A DNA stretch of 64,000 nt from Clostridia bacterium (lineage in GTDB: Bacteria; Bacillota; Clostridia; UBA1381), in the NCBI GenBank assembly GCA_900751885.1, contig CAADTH010000068.1:248001-312000 (forward strand), given 5' to 3'. Position numbers and translations under genes: made by a program. Position 1 is the stretch's first letter, and every line of letters begins with the position of its first letter. The notes below the pieces were generated by a model. The model ran no database searches, was not told where the DNA came from, and saw only the letters and a program-made list of their open reading frames with translations. Shown here piece after piece: positions 8,455 through 16,852 of the stretch.

Positions 8455-10116
8455 ATGAGTACTGTTGCGGAAACAAACACACCCACACCGCAAAAAAAAT
8501 TTCATTTTAAATCAAAGCCGGTCATCATTGGCGCCGGCATTGGCGGCGCTGTTATTGTTTTGCTGATTGCCGCCATTTTCTTGTCCTCCTCCCCAAAGGA
8601 TGTGATTTCCAAGGGCGTTTTCGCAGACAATCTCGACCTTGGCGGAATGACACAGCAAGAAGCACAGGAAGCTCTCTTGGCAAGCGACTTTTTTGCTGGA
8701 AAAACACTGACTCTACAAGCCAATAACGCTACATATTCGCTGGATAGCGAAGCGATTGAATTAAAGCTCGACGCAGAAGCCACTGCAAAGAATGCGTTTC
8801 TCATCTGCAAATCCGGCAACCGTTTTCAGGATGGTATGCAGGCATTGAAGCTAAAATTTTCAAAAAAGCAGATTCCCCTCATTCCCAGCATGAATGAGGA
8901 AAAGCTCAACGAACACCTATTCTCATTTGGGGCACAAACCTATGGCGAGCTGAAAGAGCACGCCGTCGAATTGACAGACACCACGATGGTGATTACACCC
9001 GGTGTGTCAGGCATCAGTCAAAATTTTGATGTGGCACGCAGGCAAATTACAGACGCACTTTCCAAGCAGCAGTTTGAAGGCATTTCGATTACGTTTGACA
9101 AGGAATCTCCAAAGGCTCTGACCGGCGATACGCTCTATGAATCTCAGAGGCGTGACCCACAGAATGCCTATTACAAATCGGAGGGAAAATCGCTTACGAT
9201 TGTGCCAGAAGTTCCCGGCGTTGATTTCGACAGGCAGGAAGCGGAGAAACTGTTAAAGAATCTAAAGGAGGGCGCAGAGCCTGTCAGCATTCCAATCAGG
9301 CGCGCTCAGGCAGAGGTCACAAAGGAAAATCTACAAAAGAGATTGTTTAACGCTACGATTTCCTCCTTCTCTACGAAATACAGTGCGAGCAACACGAACC
9401 GTTCCCACAATCTGGCGCTTGCGGCAGGCAATATGAATGGAACTATTTTAGCGCCGGGTGATGTTTTTTCGTATAACGACGTGGTTGGCGCACGTACCAA
9501 AGCAAATGGATTTAAAAACGCGGCGGTATATGAAAACGGAAAATCAGTCGATGGTATCGGCGGCGGCGTGTGCCAGGTCAGTACTACACTCTATAGTGCG
9601 GTGCTGTATGCTGACCTTGAAATCGTATCAAGGCAGAATCATTCTCTCACGGTATCGTATGTGCCGCTCGGGCAGGATGCTACCGTGGTGGACGGCGCAA
9701 TTGATTTCAAATTTAAGAACAATATGGACTATCCAATCAAAATCGTTTCAGGTGCGTCCAATGGAACGATTTCTGTGAGTATCGTCGGCACACAGCGCGA
9801 CGTGCCGCGCACAGTGAAGCTGTCGCACAAAACTGTCTCTACCACTGAGCCGACAATGAAGGAAATTCCTGATCCATCCCTTCCCGCAGGCACACAGAAG
9901 GTGACCTCACATGGGAAGAAGGGATATGTCGTCTCTTCGACAAAGACAGTGTATGAAAACGGAGAGGTGGTCAACACAGTATCTCTTGGCAGAAGCACCT
10001 ATAAGATGGTGCCCGGGGAGGTGCTGGTCGGAAAAGGCGCTCAGGCCGCGGCATCCCCATCTGCAACGCCTGTTCCTGCCGAAGCACCTGTCGAGGAGCC
10101 TCCGGTTATTGAATAA
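8455..10116 (+). CDS. VanW family protein with peptidoglycan-binding-like and G5 domains
   Basis: A 553-residue membrane-anchored surface protein. One transmembrane segment (about residues 22-45) follows a basic cytoplasmic tail. Next come two YoaR-type putative peptidoglycan-binding repeats (about 50-280), a VanW core (about 300-450, with GDVFSYNDVVG and IGGGVCQVSTTLYSA), a G5-like segment (about 455-535) and a Pro/Ala/Glu-rich tail. VanW-domain proteins occur widely in Firmicutes, mostly outside vancomycin clusters; their biochemistry is unknown. No van genes lie nearby, so resistance should not be assumed and a cell-wall role is more likely. A GGTGG-like ribosome site precedes ATG 8455. 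Confidence 0.87.
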   Translation: MSTVAETNTPTPQKKFHFKSKPVIIGAGIGGAVIVLLIAAIFLSSSPKDVISKGVFADNLDLGGMTQQEAQEALLASDFFAGKTLTLQANNATYSLDSEAIELKLDAEATAKNAFLICKSGNRFQDGMQALKLKFSKKQIPLIPSMNEEKLNEHLFSFGAQTYGELKEHAVELTDTTMVITPGVSGISQNFDVARRQITDALSKQQFEGISITFDKESPKALTGDTLYESQRRDPQNAYYKSEGKSLTIVPEVPGVDFDRQEAEKLLKNLKEGAEPVSIPIRRAQAEVTKENLQKRLFNATISSFSTKYSASNTNRSHNLALAAGNMNGTILAPGDVFSYNDVVGARTKANGFKNAAVYENGKSVDGIGGGVCQVSTTLYSAVLYADLEIVSRQNHSLTVSYVPLGQDATVVDGAIDFKFKNNMDYPIKIVSGASNGTISVSIVGTQRDVPRTVKLSHKTVSTTEPTMKEIPDPSLPAGTQKVTSHGKKGYVVSSTKTVYENGEVVNTVSLGRSTYKMVPGEVLVGKGAQAAASPSATPVPAEAPVEEPPVIE

Positions 10117-10120
10117 TGTT

Positions 10121-10153
10121 ACAGAGCTACTGAATCGGTAGCTCTGTTTTTTT
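10121..10153 (+). terminator. Terminator of the VanW gene
   Basis: A 10-bp perfect stem (10121-10130 with 10138-10147) and a run of T follow the stop codon directly. Confidence 0.9.
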
Positions 10154-10259
10154 GCACAAATCAAGTTCACAAATTTTCCAAAAGAAAAAAGAAAAAATTG
10201 CCGCTCTTTTTTTTATACAAAATGCCCTTGTTTTTTGTGCAAAACCACAATATTTCGGA

Positions 10260-10288
10260 TTGAAGCCCGCGCTTTTCTGTGATAAAAT
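10260..10288 (+). promoter_or_regulatory. Promoter of the rhamnogalacturonan lyase gene
   Basis: TTGAAG (10260-10265), a 17-base spacer and TAAAAT (10283-10288) are followed by an AGGGGAG ribosome site (10311-10317). I see no clear operator palindrome around it. Confidence 0.7.
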
Positions 10289-10321
10289 AATAGTAATCTA
10301 AAAAAGAAGAAGGGGAGAACT

Positions 10322-12865
10322 ATGAATAAGCTAACAAAAAAATTATTTGCCCTAACCTTATCAGGAGCAATGATGGCGGCTAGTATTCCTACTGGATTCG
10401 CCGCGGCGCTGGACGAGTATGTCAGTCCGGAGGTGCCGAACTTCAAGCAGGAGGCAAATGCAGCTGAGCGCACAAAAACAGAAACTCTCAGCGCATCCAA
10501 GCCGGTTACCCTGCGGCAGATGGAGTACCTAAAGCGTTCTCCTGTCGCAATCAAGTCAAGCGACGGGATACTCGTGACATGGCGCTTTCTCGGAACCGAT
10601 CCCGAGCATCTTACATTCAACATCTACAGGGACGGAACCAAGCTCAACAGCCAGCCAATCAAAAATACCAACTATTTAGACAAGGGCGCCTCTGCATCTG
10701 CCACCTATGATGTGATTCCGGTTTTAAACGGCGCAGAGGTGACAGAGGAAAAAGAAAGCGCCGCTGTCCAGGAAAAGGAGTATCTCGCAATTCCCGTCAA
10801 GGAGCGCGAGGGTGATTATGACATCAATGACGCCAGCGTGGGCGATTTAGACGGTGACGGAACCTATGAAATCGTTGTACGCCGCGATCCTGCGAATATG
10901 GATGTGACGACCAGAAAAGAATTCTATCCGCTGATTGAGGCATATAAGATGGATGGAACCCATCTTTGGACCATCGACATCGGTCCGAATGAAATTAACA
11001 CCATTGATATTAATTTTCTGGTATATGACTTTGACCAGGATGGAAAAGCGGAAATCGTGACCCGCTCCTTTGAGGGAACCACAGATGGAACCGGTGCAAA
11101 AATCGGAGACGAAAACGGAGACGGAAAAACAGATTATTCAGACAGCATCGTCGCCTTCCCGGATCGTCAGTACCTGTCAGAGGGACCTGAGTTTTTGTCC
11201 ATTTATGAGGGCATGACAGGAAAGGAACTCGCAAGAACCGAACTTTTGCCAAAGCGCGATGATGTATACAGATGGTCGGATTACAAGGATCTTGCGAGAA
11301 ACGTAAAGCGCGCAAGCCACCATTTGTTTGCAGTTGCGTATCTCGACGGCGTGACACCGAGCATTGTGTATCTTCGCGGAGCTTGGAACGCAGTGGGGCT
11401 TGCGGCTTGGAACTACAAAAACAACAAGTTCGAGCACTTGTGGACCAAAGAGACAGATGAGACAAATGCTGTAGACAATATCTACGGCGCAGGCTATCAC
11501 AGCCTTGCTGTCGCAGATGTGGACTTCGACGGAAAGGATGAGATTCTCTCCGGCGCCCTGTGCGTGGACAATGATGGGACGCCAATGTATGCAACGCAGG
11601 CGGACGGTGTGAAGCTCGGTCACGGCGACGCCTTTGATGTGGCATTCATGGACCCTGATTTTGACGGCTATCTCGTATGGGCATGTCATGAGACAAAAGA
11701 GCTTCCTACCAACATTGAGCTGCACGACGCGCGTACCGGCGAGGTTCTCTATGGCTTCACCAAGCCCAAAGACACGGGACGCTCCCGCGCGGCGGACATC
11801 GACCCGACCAACAAGGGCTGGGAGATGTGGGGCTCGACAAAGACACCGCTTCTCAATTTGAAGGGTGAAACATTATCCGACACGGTTCCGTCGATGAATA
11901 TGAAGGTATACTGGGACGGCGACCTTCTAAGTGAGCTGTTGGACCACGAAAACTATGATGCTGAAAAAGGCTATGGAAATCCGATGATTGAAAAATGGGA
12001 TTGGACTGCAAAGAAGGCAAACACCATCATGCGGACCGGCGCGGAGTGCGCATCCCTCGGTGGTACGAAGGGGCAGGTTTGTCTGGCGGCTGATATTTGG
12101 GGTGACTGGCGCGACGAGGTCATGGTACGCACAGCGGACAACAAGGAGCTTCGAATTTACTCCACCAACATTCCGACAGACTACCGCATCCCAACCATGA
12201 TGCACGATGTGACCTACCGCGAGGCAATCGCATGGCAGAACAATCACTATAACCAGCCGGCAAATGTCAGCTACTACCTCGGTGCAGAGACAACAGAGGT
12301 TCCTGTTCCTGAAATTTATACCATGAAAAATGGGAAAAAGATTGTAAATAGTGTATATGAAAATTCAACCGTGCATGCAACCGTTCCGATTTTTGTAGGC
12401 TCCGGCAGCAGCTCCGCTGACACATCAGTTGTGCTGAAAATCGGCAGTTCAAAAGCGCTGTCCGGCGGCAATCCGGTAGCGATTGATTCTAAGGATGCAA
12501 ACGTTGTGCCTGTTATTTTGGCTGAGGAGGGCAGAACCATGGTTCCTCTGCGTTTCCTCTCAGAAAACTTTGGCGCATCCATCGACTGGGCGGAAGCAAC
12601 GCAAACCATCACCATTACCAGGGGTTCTGACACAATCGTCATGGTCATCGGTGCAGATTCCTACAGCATCAACGGCGAGACAAAGCCGCTCGATGCTCCG
12701 GCACAGATTATGAATGACAGGACGATGGTTCCAATCCGTGCGGTATTGGAGGCATTCGGCAAACAGCTTTACTGGAACGAGGCAAATCAGATTATCGCAA
12801 TCGGCGATACCGCGCCTGCTCCAGATGACGCAACGCTGACGTCCTGGGCAGACGCACTCAAATAA
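10322..12865 (+). CDS. Secreted rhamnogalacturonan lyase (PL11) with copper-amine-oxidase-N-like tail
   Basis: An 847-residue exported enzyme. A Sec signal peptide (about 1-28: lysine-rich start, hydrophobic core, Ala-rich cleavage zone) leads into a PL11-type beta-propeller catalytic region (about 60-680) carrying repeated Asp-rich calcium loops such as DLDGDGTYE, DFDQDGKAE and DVDFDGKDE. PL11 enzymes cleave the rhamnogalacturonan I backbone of pectin by beta-elimination. The last 120 or so residues contain two stretches (MVPLRFLSENFG and MVPIRAVLEAFGK) typical of the copper amine oxidase N-like module, probably a surface-attachment stalk. No sugar transporter or regulator lies next to it; it is a single-gene unit between its own promoter and terminator. 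Confidence 0.88.
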   Translation: MNKLTKKLFALTLSGAMMAASIPTGFAAALDEYVSPEVPNFKQEANAAERTKTETLSASKPVTLRQMEYLKRSPVAIKSSDGILVTWRFLGTDPEHLTFNIYRDGTKLNSQPIKNTNYLDKGASASATYDVIPVLNGAEVTEEKESAAVQEKEYLAIPVKEREGDYDINDASVGDLDGDGTYEIVVRRDPANMDVTTRKEFYPLIEAYKMDGTHLWTIDIGPNEINTIDINFLVYDFDQDGKAEIVTRSFEGTTDGTGAKIGDENGDGKTDYSDSIVAFPDRQYLSEGPEFLSIYEGMTGKELARTELLPKRDDVYRWSDYKDLARNVKRASHHLFAVAYLDGVTPSIVYLRGAWNAVGLAAWNYKNNKFEHLWTKETDETNAVDNIYGAGYHSLAVADVDFDGKDEILSGALCVDNDGTPMYATQADGVKLGHGDAFDVAFMDPDFDGYLVWACHETKELPTNIELHDARTGEVLYGFTKPKDTGRSRAADIDPTNKGWEMWGSTKTPLLNLKGETLSDTVPSMNMKVYWDGDLLSELLDHENYDAEKGYGNPMIEKWDWTAKKANTIMRTGAECASLGGTKGQVCLAADIWGDWRDEVMVRTADNKELRIYSTNIPTDYRIPTMMHDVTYREAIAWQNNHYNQPANVSYYLGAETTEVPVPEIYTMKNGKKIVNSVYENSTVHATVPIFVGSGSSSADTSVVLKIGSSKALSGGNPVAIDSKDANVVPVILAEEGRTMVPLRFLSENFGASIDWAEATQTITITRGSDTIVMVIGADSYSINGETKPLDAPAQIMNDRTMVPIRAVLEAFGKQLYWNEANQIIAIGDTAPAPDDATLTSWADALK

Positions 12866-12880
12866 GAAGGATGACAATAA

Positions 12881-12913
12881 AAAATCCACCCGATACATCG
12901 GGTGGATTTTTTA
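12881..12913. terminator. Bidirectional terminator between lyase and PRPP synthase paralogue
   Basis: A long stem (ATCCACCCG paired with CGGGTGGAT) flanked by A-runs on the left and T-runs on the right serves the two convergent genes. Confidence 0.92.
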
Positions 12914-12921
12914 TATGGATG

Positions 12922-14064
12922 CTACTTAATTTTTTTCTTTTCCAACAGCTTCTGAATTCTGGTAACCGGATTTAACAGCTCGCTGATTGTCTCGTCGTGA
13001 TTGAGTGTGTCAATCAGAAGAGAAATGTACTTCGACAAATCCACCTCGCAATACCACTCCCGCTCGGCAAGTCCCGGATTGCGGTAAATCAGGTTTGTCG
13101 TAAACACTTTGGTGATATTGCCTTTCTCATAGGCATCGTCGAAGCTGTCCAGTCCGTTGCAAAACAGTCCAAAGGAGGTGAATACAAAGATTCGTTTTGC
13201 ACCCTGCTGTTTTAGCTTGTCCGCGATATCCAAAACAGATTCTCCGCTGGAAATCATGTCGTCTACAATGATAACATCCTTTCCCTTGACATCGCGTCCG
13301 AGGTATTCGTGCGCTTCGATTGGATTTTTTCCATCCACTACAACAGAATAGTTACGGCGCTTATAAAACATTCCCAAATCCAATTTCAAGACAGAGGAAT
13401 AATACATACAGCGTGCCATTCCCCCCTCGTCCGGCGAGATAACAATGGTTTTATCCTTGTCGAACTGGATATCCGGCACTGCCTTTACGAGTGCTTTGAG
13501 CATTTGATAAGTTGGCTGTACATCATCAAAGCCGTTTAATGGAATGGCGTTTTGAATCCGCGGATCATGCGCGTCAAAGGTGATGATATTGTACACACCC
13601 ATCTGAATCAATTCCTGAAGCGCGATTGCACAGTCAAGCGATTCTCTCGATGTGCGCCGGTGCTGGCGTCCCTCATAGAGCATCGGCATAACCACTGTAA
13701 TTCTGCGCGCCTTTCCGCCCATTGCCTGGATGATGCGCTTTAAGTCCTGATAGTGGTCATCCGGACTCATATGGTTTTCGCGTCCATACATGGTATAAGT
13801 AACACCATGGTTGAACATATCACAGATGATATACACATCGTGTCCGCGCACGGATTCATTGATGACACATTTGCCCTCCCCTGTTCCGAATCTCGGACAG
13901 ATCGCATGTGTGACATAGGTTTCACAGTCTTCATACTTGCGGAACTGTTTTAGGTAAGAATCAATCCGGCTGGTAAACTGTTCACAGCCTTTCATACTGA
14001 TAATACTCAATTTGCCAACGATTGGCTGTGGATCCTTTGCCGCTTCTGCTGAAAAATCACTCAT
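12922..14064 (-). CDS. Divergent ribose-phosphate pyrophosphokinase
   Basis: A 380-residue member of the PRPP synthase family, making phosphoribosyl pyrophosphate from ribose 5-phosphate and ATP. The PRPP-binding loop is clear (VIIVDDMISSGES), as is the RQHRRTSRES stretch in the region where classical Prs has RQDRKSRPRD. It is about 60 residues longer than the canonical Prs at 47290-48246, with insertions and a longer C-terminus, so it is a paralogue and not a duplicate. Activity is likely but regulation may differ. It stands alone, with its own promoter and a terminator shared with the convergent lyase gene. Confidence 0.82.
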   Translation of the reverse strand: MSDFSAEAAKDPQPIVGKLSIISMKGCEQFTSRIDSYLKQFRKYEDCETYVTHAICPRFGTGEGKCVINESVRGHDVYIICDMFNHGVTYTMYGRENHMSPDDHYQDLKRIIQAMGGKARRITVVMPMLYEGRQHRRTSRESLDCAIALQELIQMGVYNIITFDAHDPRIQNAIPLNGFDDVQPTYQMLKALVKAVPDIQFDKDKTIVISPDEGGMARCMYYSSVLKLDLGMFYKRRNYSVVVDGKNPIEAHEYLGRDVKGKDVIIVDDMISSGESVLDIADKLKQQGAKRIFVFTSFGLFCNGLDSFDDAYEKGNITKVFTTNLIYRNPGLAEREWYCEVDLSKYISLLIDTLNHDETISELLNPVTRIQKLLEKKKIK

Positions 14065-14105
14065 AATTCTCCTCCATTATATCACAGTTTCATTCTCTCT
14101 TATTG

Positions 14106-14134
14106 GTTATACCATAAAATGCGACTTTTTTCAA
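14106..14134 (-). promoter_or_regulatory. Promoter of the PRPP synthase paralogue
   Basis: The minus strand shows TTGAAA (14129-14134), a 17-base spacer and TATAAC (14106-14111). A second TATAAT-like hexamer occurs nearer the gene, without a partner -35 box. Confidence 0.7.
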
Positions 14135-14510
14135 GTGATATCTGCCGCATTTTTCGGCAAGGTGGGAAAGGTATTGAATCTTTTTTTTTGCCTTCTATTC
14201 TTCTATGGATTGCTGGGTGCTTCGCCCCACGCTTCTAGTTTTTATTTCTAATTGGCTATTTGTTTCCCCAGAGTCCCTTTTCTCACATGAGAAAAGGGAC
14301 GAAAAGAATGTCTAAGGGGGATATCCCCCTTAGATAACCCCCTTACCAACTTCCTATCTCGCTTTACCTTTTGGTGCGGCATATATGCCAAAATTTTGAT
14401 TGGAGCACGATACGATATAGGTTTCAATTTGGGTTTGTTTCAGGCTATGACAAGGAAAATAAATACATCGCGAAGAAGAAAGTCTCGGTAAAATATTATA
14501 TTTATGGTAT
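14135..14510. other. Non-coding stretch with two strong palindromes
   Basis: No credible gene. It holds a 13-bp inverted repeat with a 2-base loop (14273-14285/14288-14300) and, ten bases on, a perfect 24-base palindrome (14311-14334). The first palindrome is flanked on its left by a smaller GGGGC-type hairpin near 14216-14231. This pattern suggests a decayed insertion or repeat-element end. Confidence 0.5.
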
Positions 14511-14545
14511 AAAAAAATGTCCTCTTTGAAAGAGGACATTTTTTT
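14511..14545. terminator. Terminator of folT
   Basis: A perfect stem built on TGTCCTCTTT paired with AAAGAGGACA, flanked by A7 and T7, overlaps the folT stop codon. It could work in both directions. Confidence 0.9.
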
Positions 14546-15095
14546 ATTGATACTGCTTTCGAATTCCTGTCTTCTCCAAAAGAAGGACAAGGGCAAACGA
14601 AATAGCAGCCTGGAATGGCAGGGCAACCAGCGCCTTGACCACTCTGGCAATCACGATAAACTGTACTGCCTTCTGGTACAGGATTGCATTCCAAACAGTA
14701 TTTAAGAACATACTGATTCCAACCGTGATAAGCACTCTCGACAGGATAATCCACCAGATGAGCTGCTTGAGCGGCCGTTTATACAGGCAAAGCCCGTAAA
14801 TGAGTCCGGAAAGCGCCGCACTGATTGTAAAGCCCGGAAAATACGCACCGCCTGTCGGGAAAATCATAAATCCGACCAGGTCGCCGAGTCCGCCAATCAC
14901 CATCGCCGGTACAGGTCCCATCACATATCCGGCAACCACCATCGCAATAAAGGTCAGGGACAGGCGGTTGTCCGGCGTGATGTAAATTTTGAAAAATCCC
15001 AATACCACATAAAGAGCAACCAAAAGCGCACCTAAAACCAATCCGCGCACATTCGTGATATTGAGTGCCGATACTTTTATTTTTTGAAGCACCAA
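14544..15095 (-). CDS. folT: Folate ECF transporter substrate-binding subunit
   Basis: A 183-residue integral membrane S component of an energy-coupling factor transporter. Five or six hydrophobic segments are visible, with the family-typical stretch GYVMGPVPAMVIGGLGDLVG followed by FPTGGAYFPGFTISAALSG. Assignment to folate rather than another vitamin is strongly supported by the THF riboswitch upstream. The shared ECF ATPases and T component are not in this window. The start is TTG 15095 (AGGAGG six bases before) or GTG 15092 (nine bases before); both sit just after the riboswitch expression platform. Confidence 0.88.
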   Translation of the reverse strand: MVLQKIKVSALNITNVRGLVLGALLVALYVVLGFFKIYITPDNRLSLTFIAMVVAGYVMGPVPAMVIGGLGDLVGFMIFPTGGAYFPGFTISAALSGLIYGLCLYKRPLKQLIWWIILSRVLITVGISMFLNTVWNAILYQKAVQFIVIARVVKALVALPFQAAISFALVLLLEKTGIRKQYQ

Positions 15096-15156
15096 AAAAC
15101 ACCTCCTTCCATGTCAGCAGCCCACACGCAAAGAGGTGTTATCCTCAAATTGATAG

Positions 15157-15272
15157 GCAGCGGGATGCGACAAACACACCGTAAGCACTTGCTTTTCGTC
15201 CATGCGGCAACTCCCCGTCCGCACGGCACTGCGCACCGCATATGCGGCGCAACGCGTATTCATCTACTCTGC
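15157..15272 (-). ncRNA. Tetrahydrofolate (THF) riboswitch upstream of folT
   Basis: The minus-strand leader contains the conserved THF-I aptamer elements in order: GCAGAGTAGATGA at the 5' side, CGCGTT shortly after, and GCATCCCGCTGC at the 3' side, where GCAG and CTGC close the outer helix. The class is known in Firmicutes ahead of folT and folE, matching the gene here. Downstream, AACACCTC (around 15135-15142) can pair with GAGGTGTT (around 15098-15105), hiding the folT ribosome site; the T-run after it could also make this a terminator. Ligand binding would be expected to reduce FolT expression. Confidence 0.88.
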
Positions 15273-15298
15273 ATGATTTTTTGTCTTTCGACAACTGT

Positions 15299-15327
15299 AT
15301 TATACCCTACCGTCTGCCATATTGCAA
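15299..15327 (-). promoter_or_regulatory. Promoter of the folT riboswitch transcript
   Basis: The minus strand has TTGCAA (15322-15327), a 17-base spacer and TATAAT (15299-15304), about 27 bases before the aptamer. Confidence 0.85.
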
Positions 15328-15339
15328 GCTATTTTTTGC

Positions 15340-15918
15340 CTAGAAAAATACAATTCCCGCCACTGCCGCAAGAACCAGCACCAGCATGGGATTGATTTTT
15401 GTTTTGAGAAGCAGTGCAAGCGACGCGCCGAACACAAACAGACTCTTAAAATCAATCACCGCGGTAATGTTGGTAAACAGCTGCTGCAAGGATGCAAGGG
15501 TAAGCGCTCCTTTAAAAATTGACGTCTCCGCCACGGAAAATGCCGCCGCCAAAATCATTCCCGACACCGCCGGACGGATACAGTAAAACGCCGCCCTCTT
15601 AATTGGGCTTTGGTTGAATTTGAAGAAGAAATGGCACACAATCAAAATCAGAATCACGGACGGAAGCACCACGCCGATTGTAGCACATACGCTTCCGAGT
15701 ATCCCTGCCACGCGCTGTCCGACAAAGGTAGCGGAATTGACTGCAATCGGTCCCGGCGTGATTTCTGTGATGGCGATGATATCGAAAAACTCGTCCACAC
15801 TCAGCCAGTTATTCGATACAATTTCATCCTGAATAAGTGGAATCATGGCATACCCGCCGCCAAAACAAAACATTCCTATCTTGAAGAAAATCAAAACCAG
15901 CTTTAACAGACTAATCAT
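15340..15918 (-). CDS. Chromate transporter, short-chain half B
   Basis: A 192-residue ChrA-family membrane protein with six or so hydrophobic segments and the family motif FCFGGGYAMIPLI near residue 20, followed by EITPGPIAVNSATFVG. Short-chain ChrA proteins work as adjacent pairs corresponding to the two halves of full-length ChrA; the CHR family exports chromate in characterised cases, but the natural substrate in anaerobes is uncertain. ATG 15918 is chosen because it has AGGAGG 10 bases upstream and overlaps the partner's stop region by eight bases, implying translational coupling; the longer upstream frame is the partner's antisense extension. Confidence 0.88.
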   Translation of the reverse strand: MISLLKLVLIFFKIGMFCFGGGYAMIPLIQDEIVSNNWLSVDEFFDIIAITEITPGPIAVNSATFVGQRVAGILGSVCATIGVVLPSVILILIVCHFFFKFNQSPIKRAAFYCIRPAVSGMILAAAFSVAETSIFKGALTLASLQQLFTNITAVIDFKSLFVFGASLALLLKTKINPMLVLVLAAVAGIVFF

Positions 15919-16495
15919 GTTTCTTTTTTCCTCCTTCTTTGATTTGCTTTGGGAAAAACTTATAGAGAACCAATCCGATGATAAGTGACGCGACAATCAG
16001 AATAATCGGACTGATATCGAATGCGTAAATCGCGACAACAGACGCGATTGCAATGACTGCTGTAAACCAGTCGGGAATCGTTGCGCGCGCCATGTCCAAA
16101 ACCGCGTAGACAATCAGCGCAACGACAGCCGCGCGTACGCCTGCAAAGGCGGACTGCACCGCGGGAATATCCTTGAACTGCATAAAAAATGCCGCGATGA
16201 TGGAGATGACCAAAAATGCGGGCAGTACCACGCCGAGTATGCCGGCAAGCGCTCCCTTGATGCCGTACACCTTGTATCCCACAATCCCCACTGAGTTGAC
16301 GGCGATTGCCCCCGGCAGAGACTGCGCCACCGCGAACACGTCGACGACGTCCTCCTGATCCATCCATTTGTTGCGAATGACAATTTCACGCTCGATAAAC
16401 GGCATCATGGCATATCCGCCGCCAAATGAAAAGCATCCGATTCTAAAAAAAATCCAAAACAGTCTCCAAAAGCTTGCTTGTTTCTCTTGTTCCAT
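15911..16495 (-). CDS. Chromate transporter, short-chain half A
   Basis: A 194-residue ChrA-family membrane protein, first gene of the pair. It shows CFSFGGGYAMMPFI near residue 23 and AQSLPGAIAVNSVGIVGYK near residue 60, the equivalents of the motifs in its partner. The start ATG 16495 has GGGAGG seven bases upstream; an in-frame ATG at 16510 lacks such a site. It overlaps the second gene by eight bases. Substrate assignment rests on family only. An extended -10 (TGGTATACT) at about 16620 suggests a leader of roughly 120 bases. Confidence 0.88.
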   Translation of the reverse strand: MEQEKQASFWRLFWIFFRIGCFSFGGGYAMMPFIEREIVIRNKWMDQEDVVDVFAVAQSLPGAIAVNSVGIVGYKVYGIKGALAGILGVVLPAFLVISIIAAFFMQFKDIPAVQSAFAGVRAAVVALIVYAVLDMARATIPDWFTAVIAIASVVAIYAFDISPIILIVASLIIGLVLYKFFPKQIKEGGKKKHD

Positions 16496-16771
16496 GTTAT
16501 CCTCCCACATTATAATTGTATCGCTTGCCTAGACACGCTTCCATGATATTTTTCCTGGATTCTTCGAACAAATCCTGTTATGTTTTTGTTCTGTCAATCA
16601 AGGAATAATCTTATCTATCAGTATACCACAAATCCAGATAAAATCATAGGCTTTTGCAGGAAAATACAGCCTTTTACCGGATTATTATATGATAAAATAC
16701 CCCTGTTTGGGATATGCTTTTATTGACCAAAAATTTCACAGATTTTTTCTTCATTTTTCCGAAAAAATCTC
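16496..16771. other. Divergent intergenic region between chromate transporter and ctsR
   Basis: It holds a likely extended -10 promoter for the chromate transporter pair on the minus strand (TGGTATACT, -10 hexamer at 16620-16625) and a long leader with only weak hairpins. No ORF with a ribosome site is seen. Confidence 0.45.
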
Positions 16772-16800
16772 TTGACAGACAAACTAGACGGTGGTATAAT
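16772..16800 (+). promoter_or_regulatory. Promoter of the ctsR operon
   Basis: TTGACA (16772-16777), a 17-base spacer and TATAAT (16795-16800): a consensus vegetative promoter. Confidence 0.93.
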
Positions 16801-16809
16801 TTAAATAAA

Positions 16810-16826
16810 GGTCAAAGAAAGTCAAA
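16810..16826 (+). promoter_or_regulatory. CtsR operator (tandem heptad)
   Basis: GGTCAAA (16810-16816), a 3-base spacer GAA and AGTCAAA (16820-16826) match the known CtsR direct-repeat box. A third partial GTCAAAA follows at 16827. It lies about ten bases after the -10 box, so bound CtsR would block its own operon. Confidence 0.92.
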
Positions 16827-16852
16827 GTCAAAAAAGATAGCGAGATGATACT

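Noticed and set aside
8455..10116. Vancomycin resistance locus suggested by VanW
   Set aside because: No ligase, dehydrogenase, dipeptidase or two-component genes nearby; VanW domains are common in sensitive Firmicutes.
15340..16495. Single chromate transporter gene broken by a frameshift
   Set aside because: Each half has its own start, ribosome site and full domain motifs, and paired short-chain ChrA proteins are well known.
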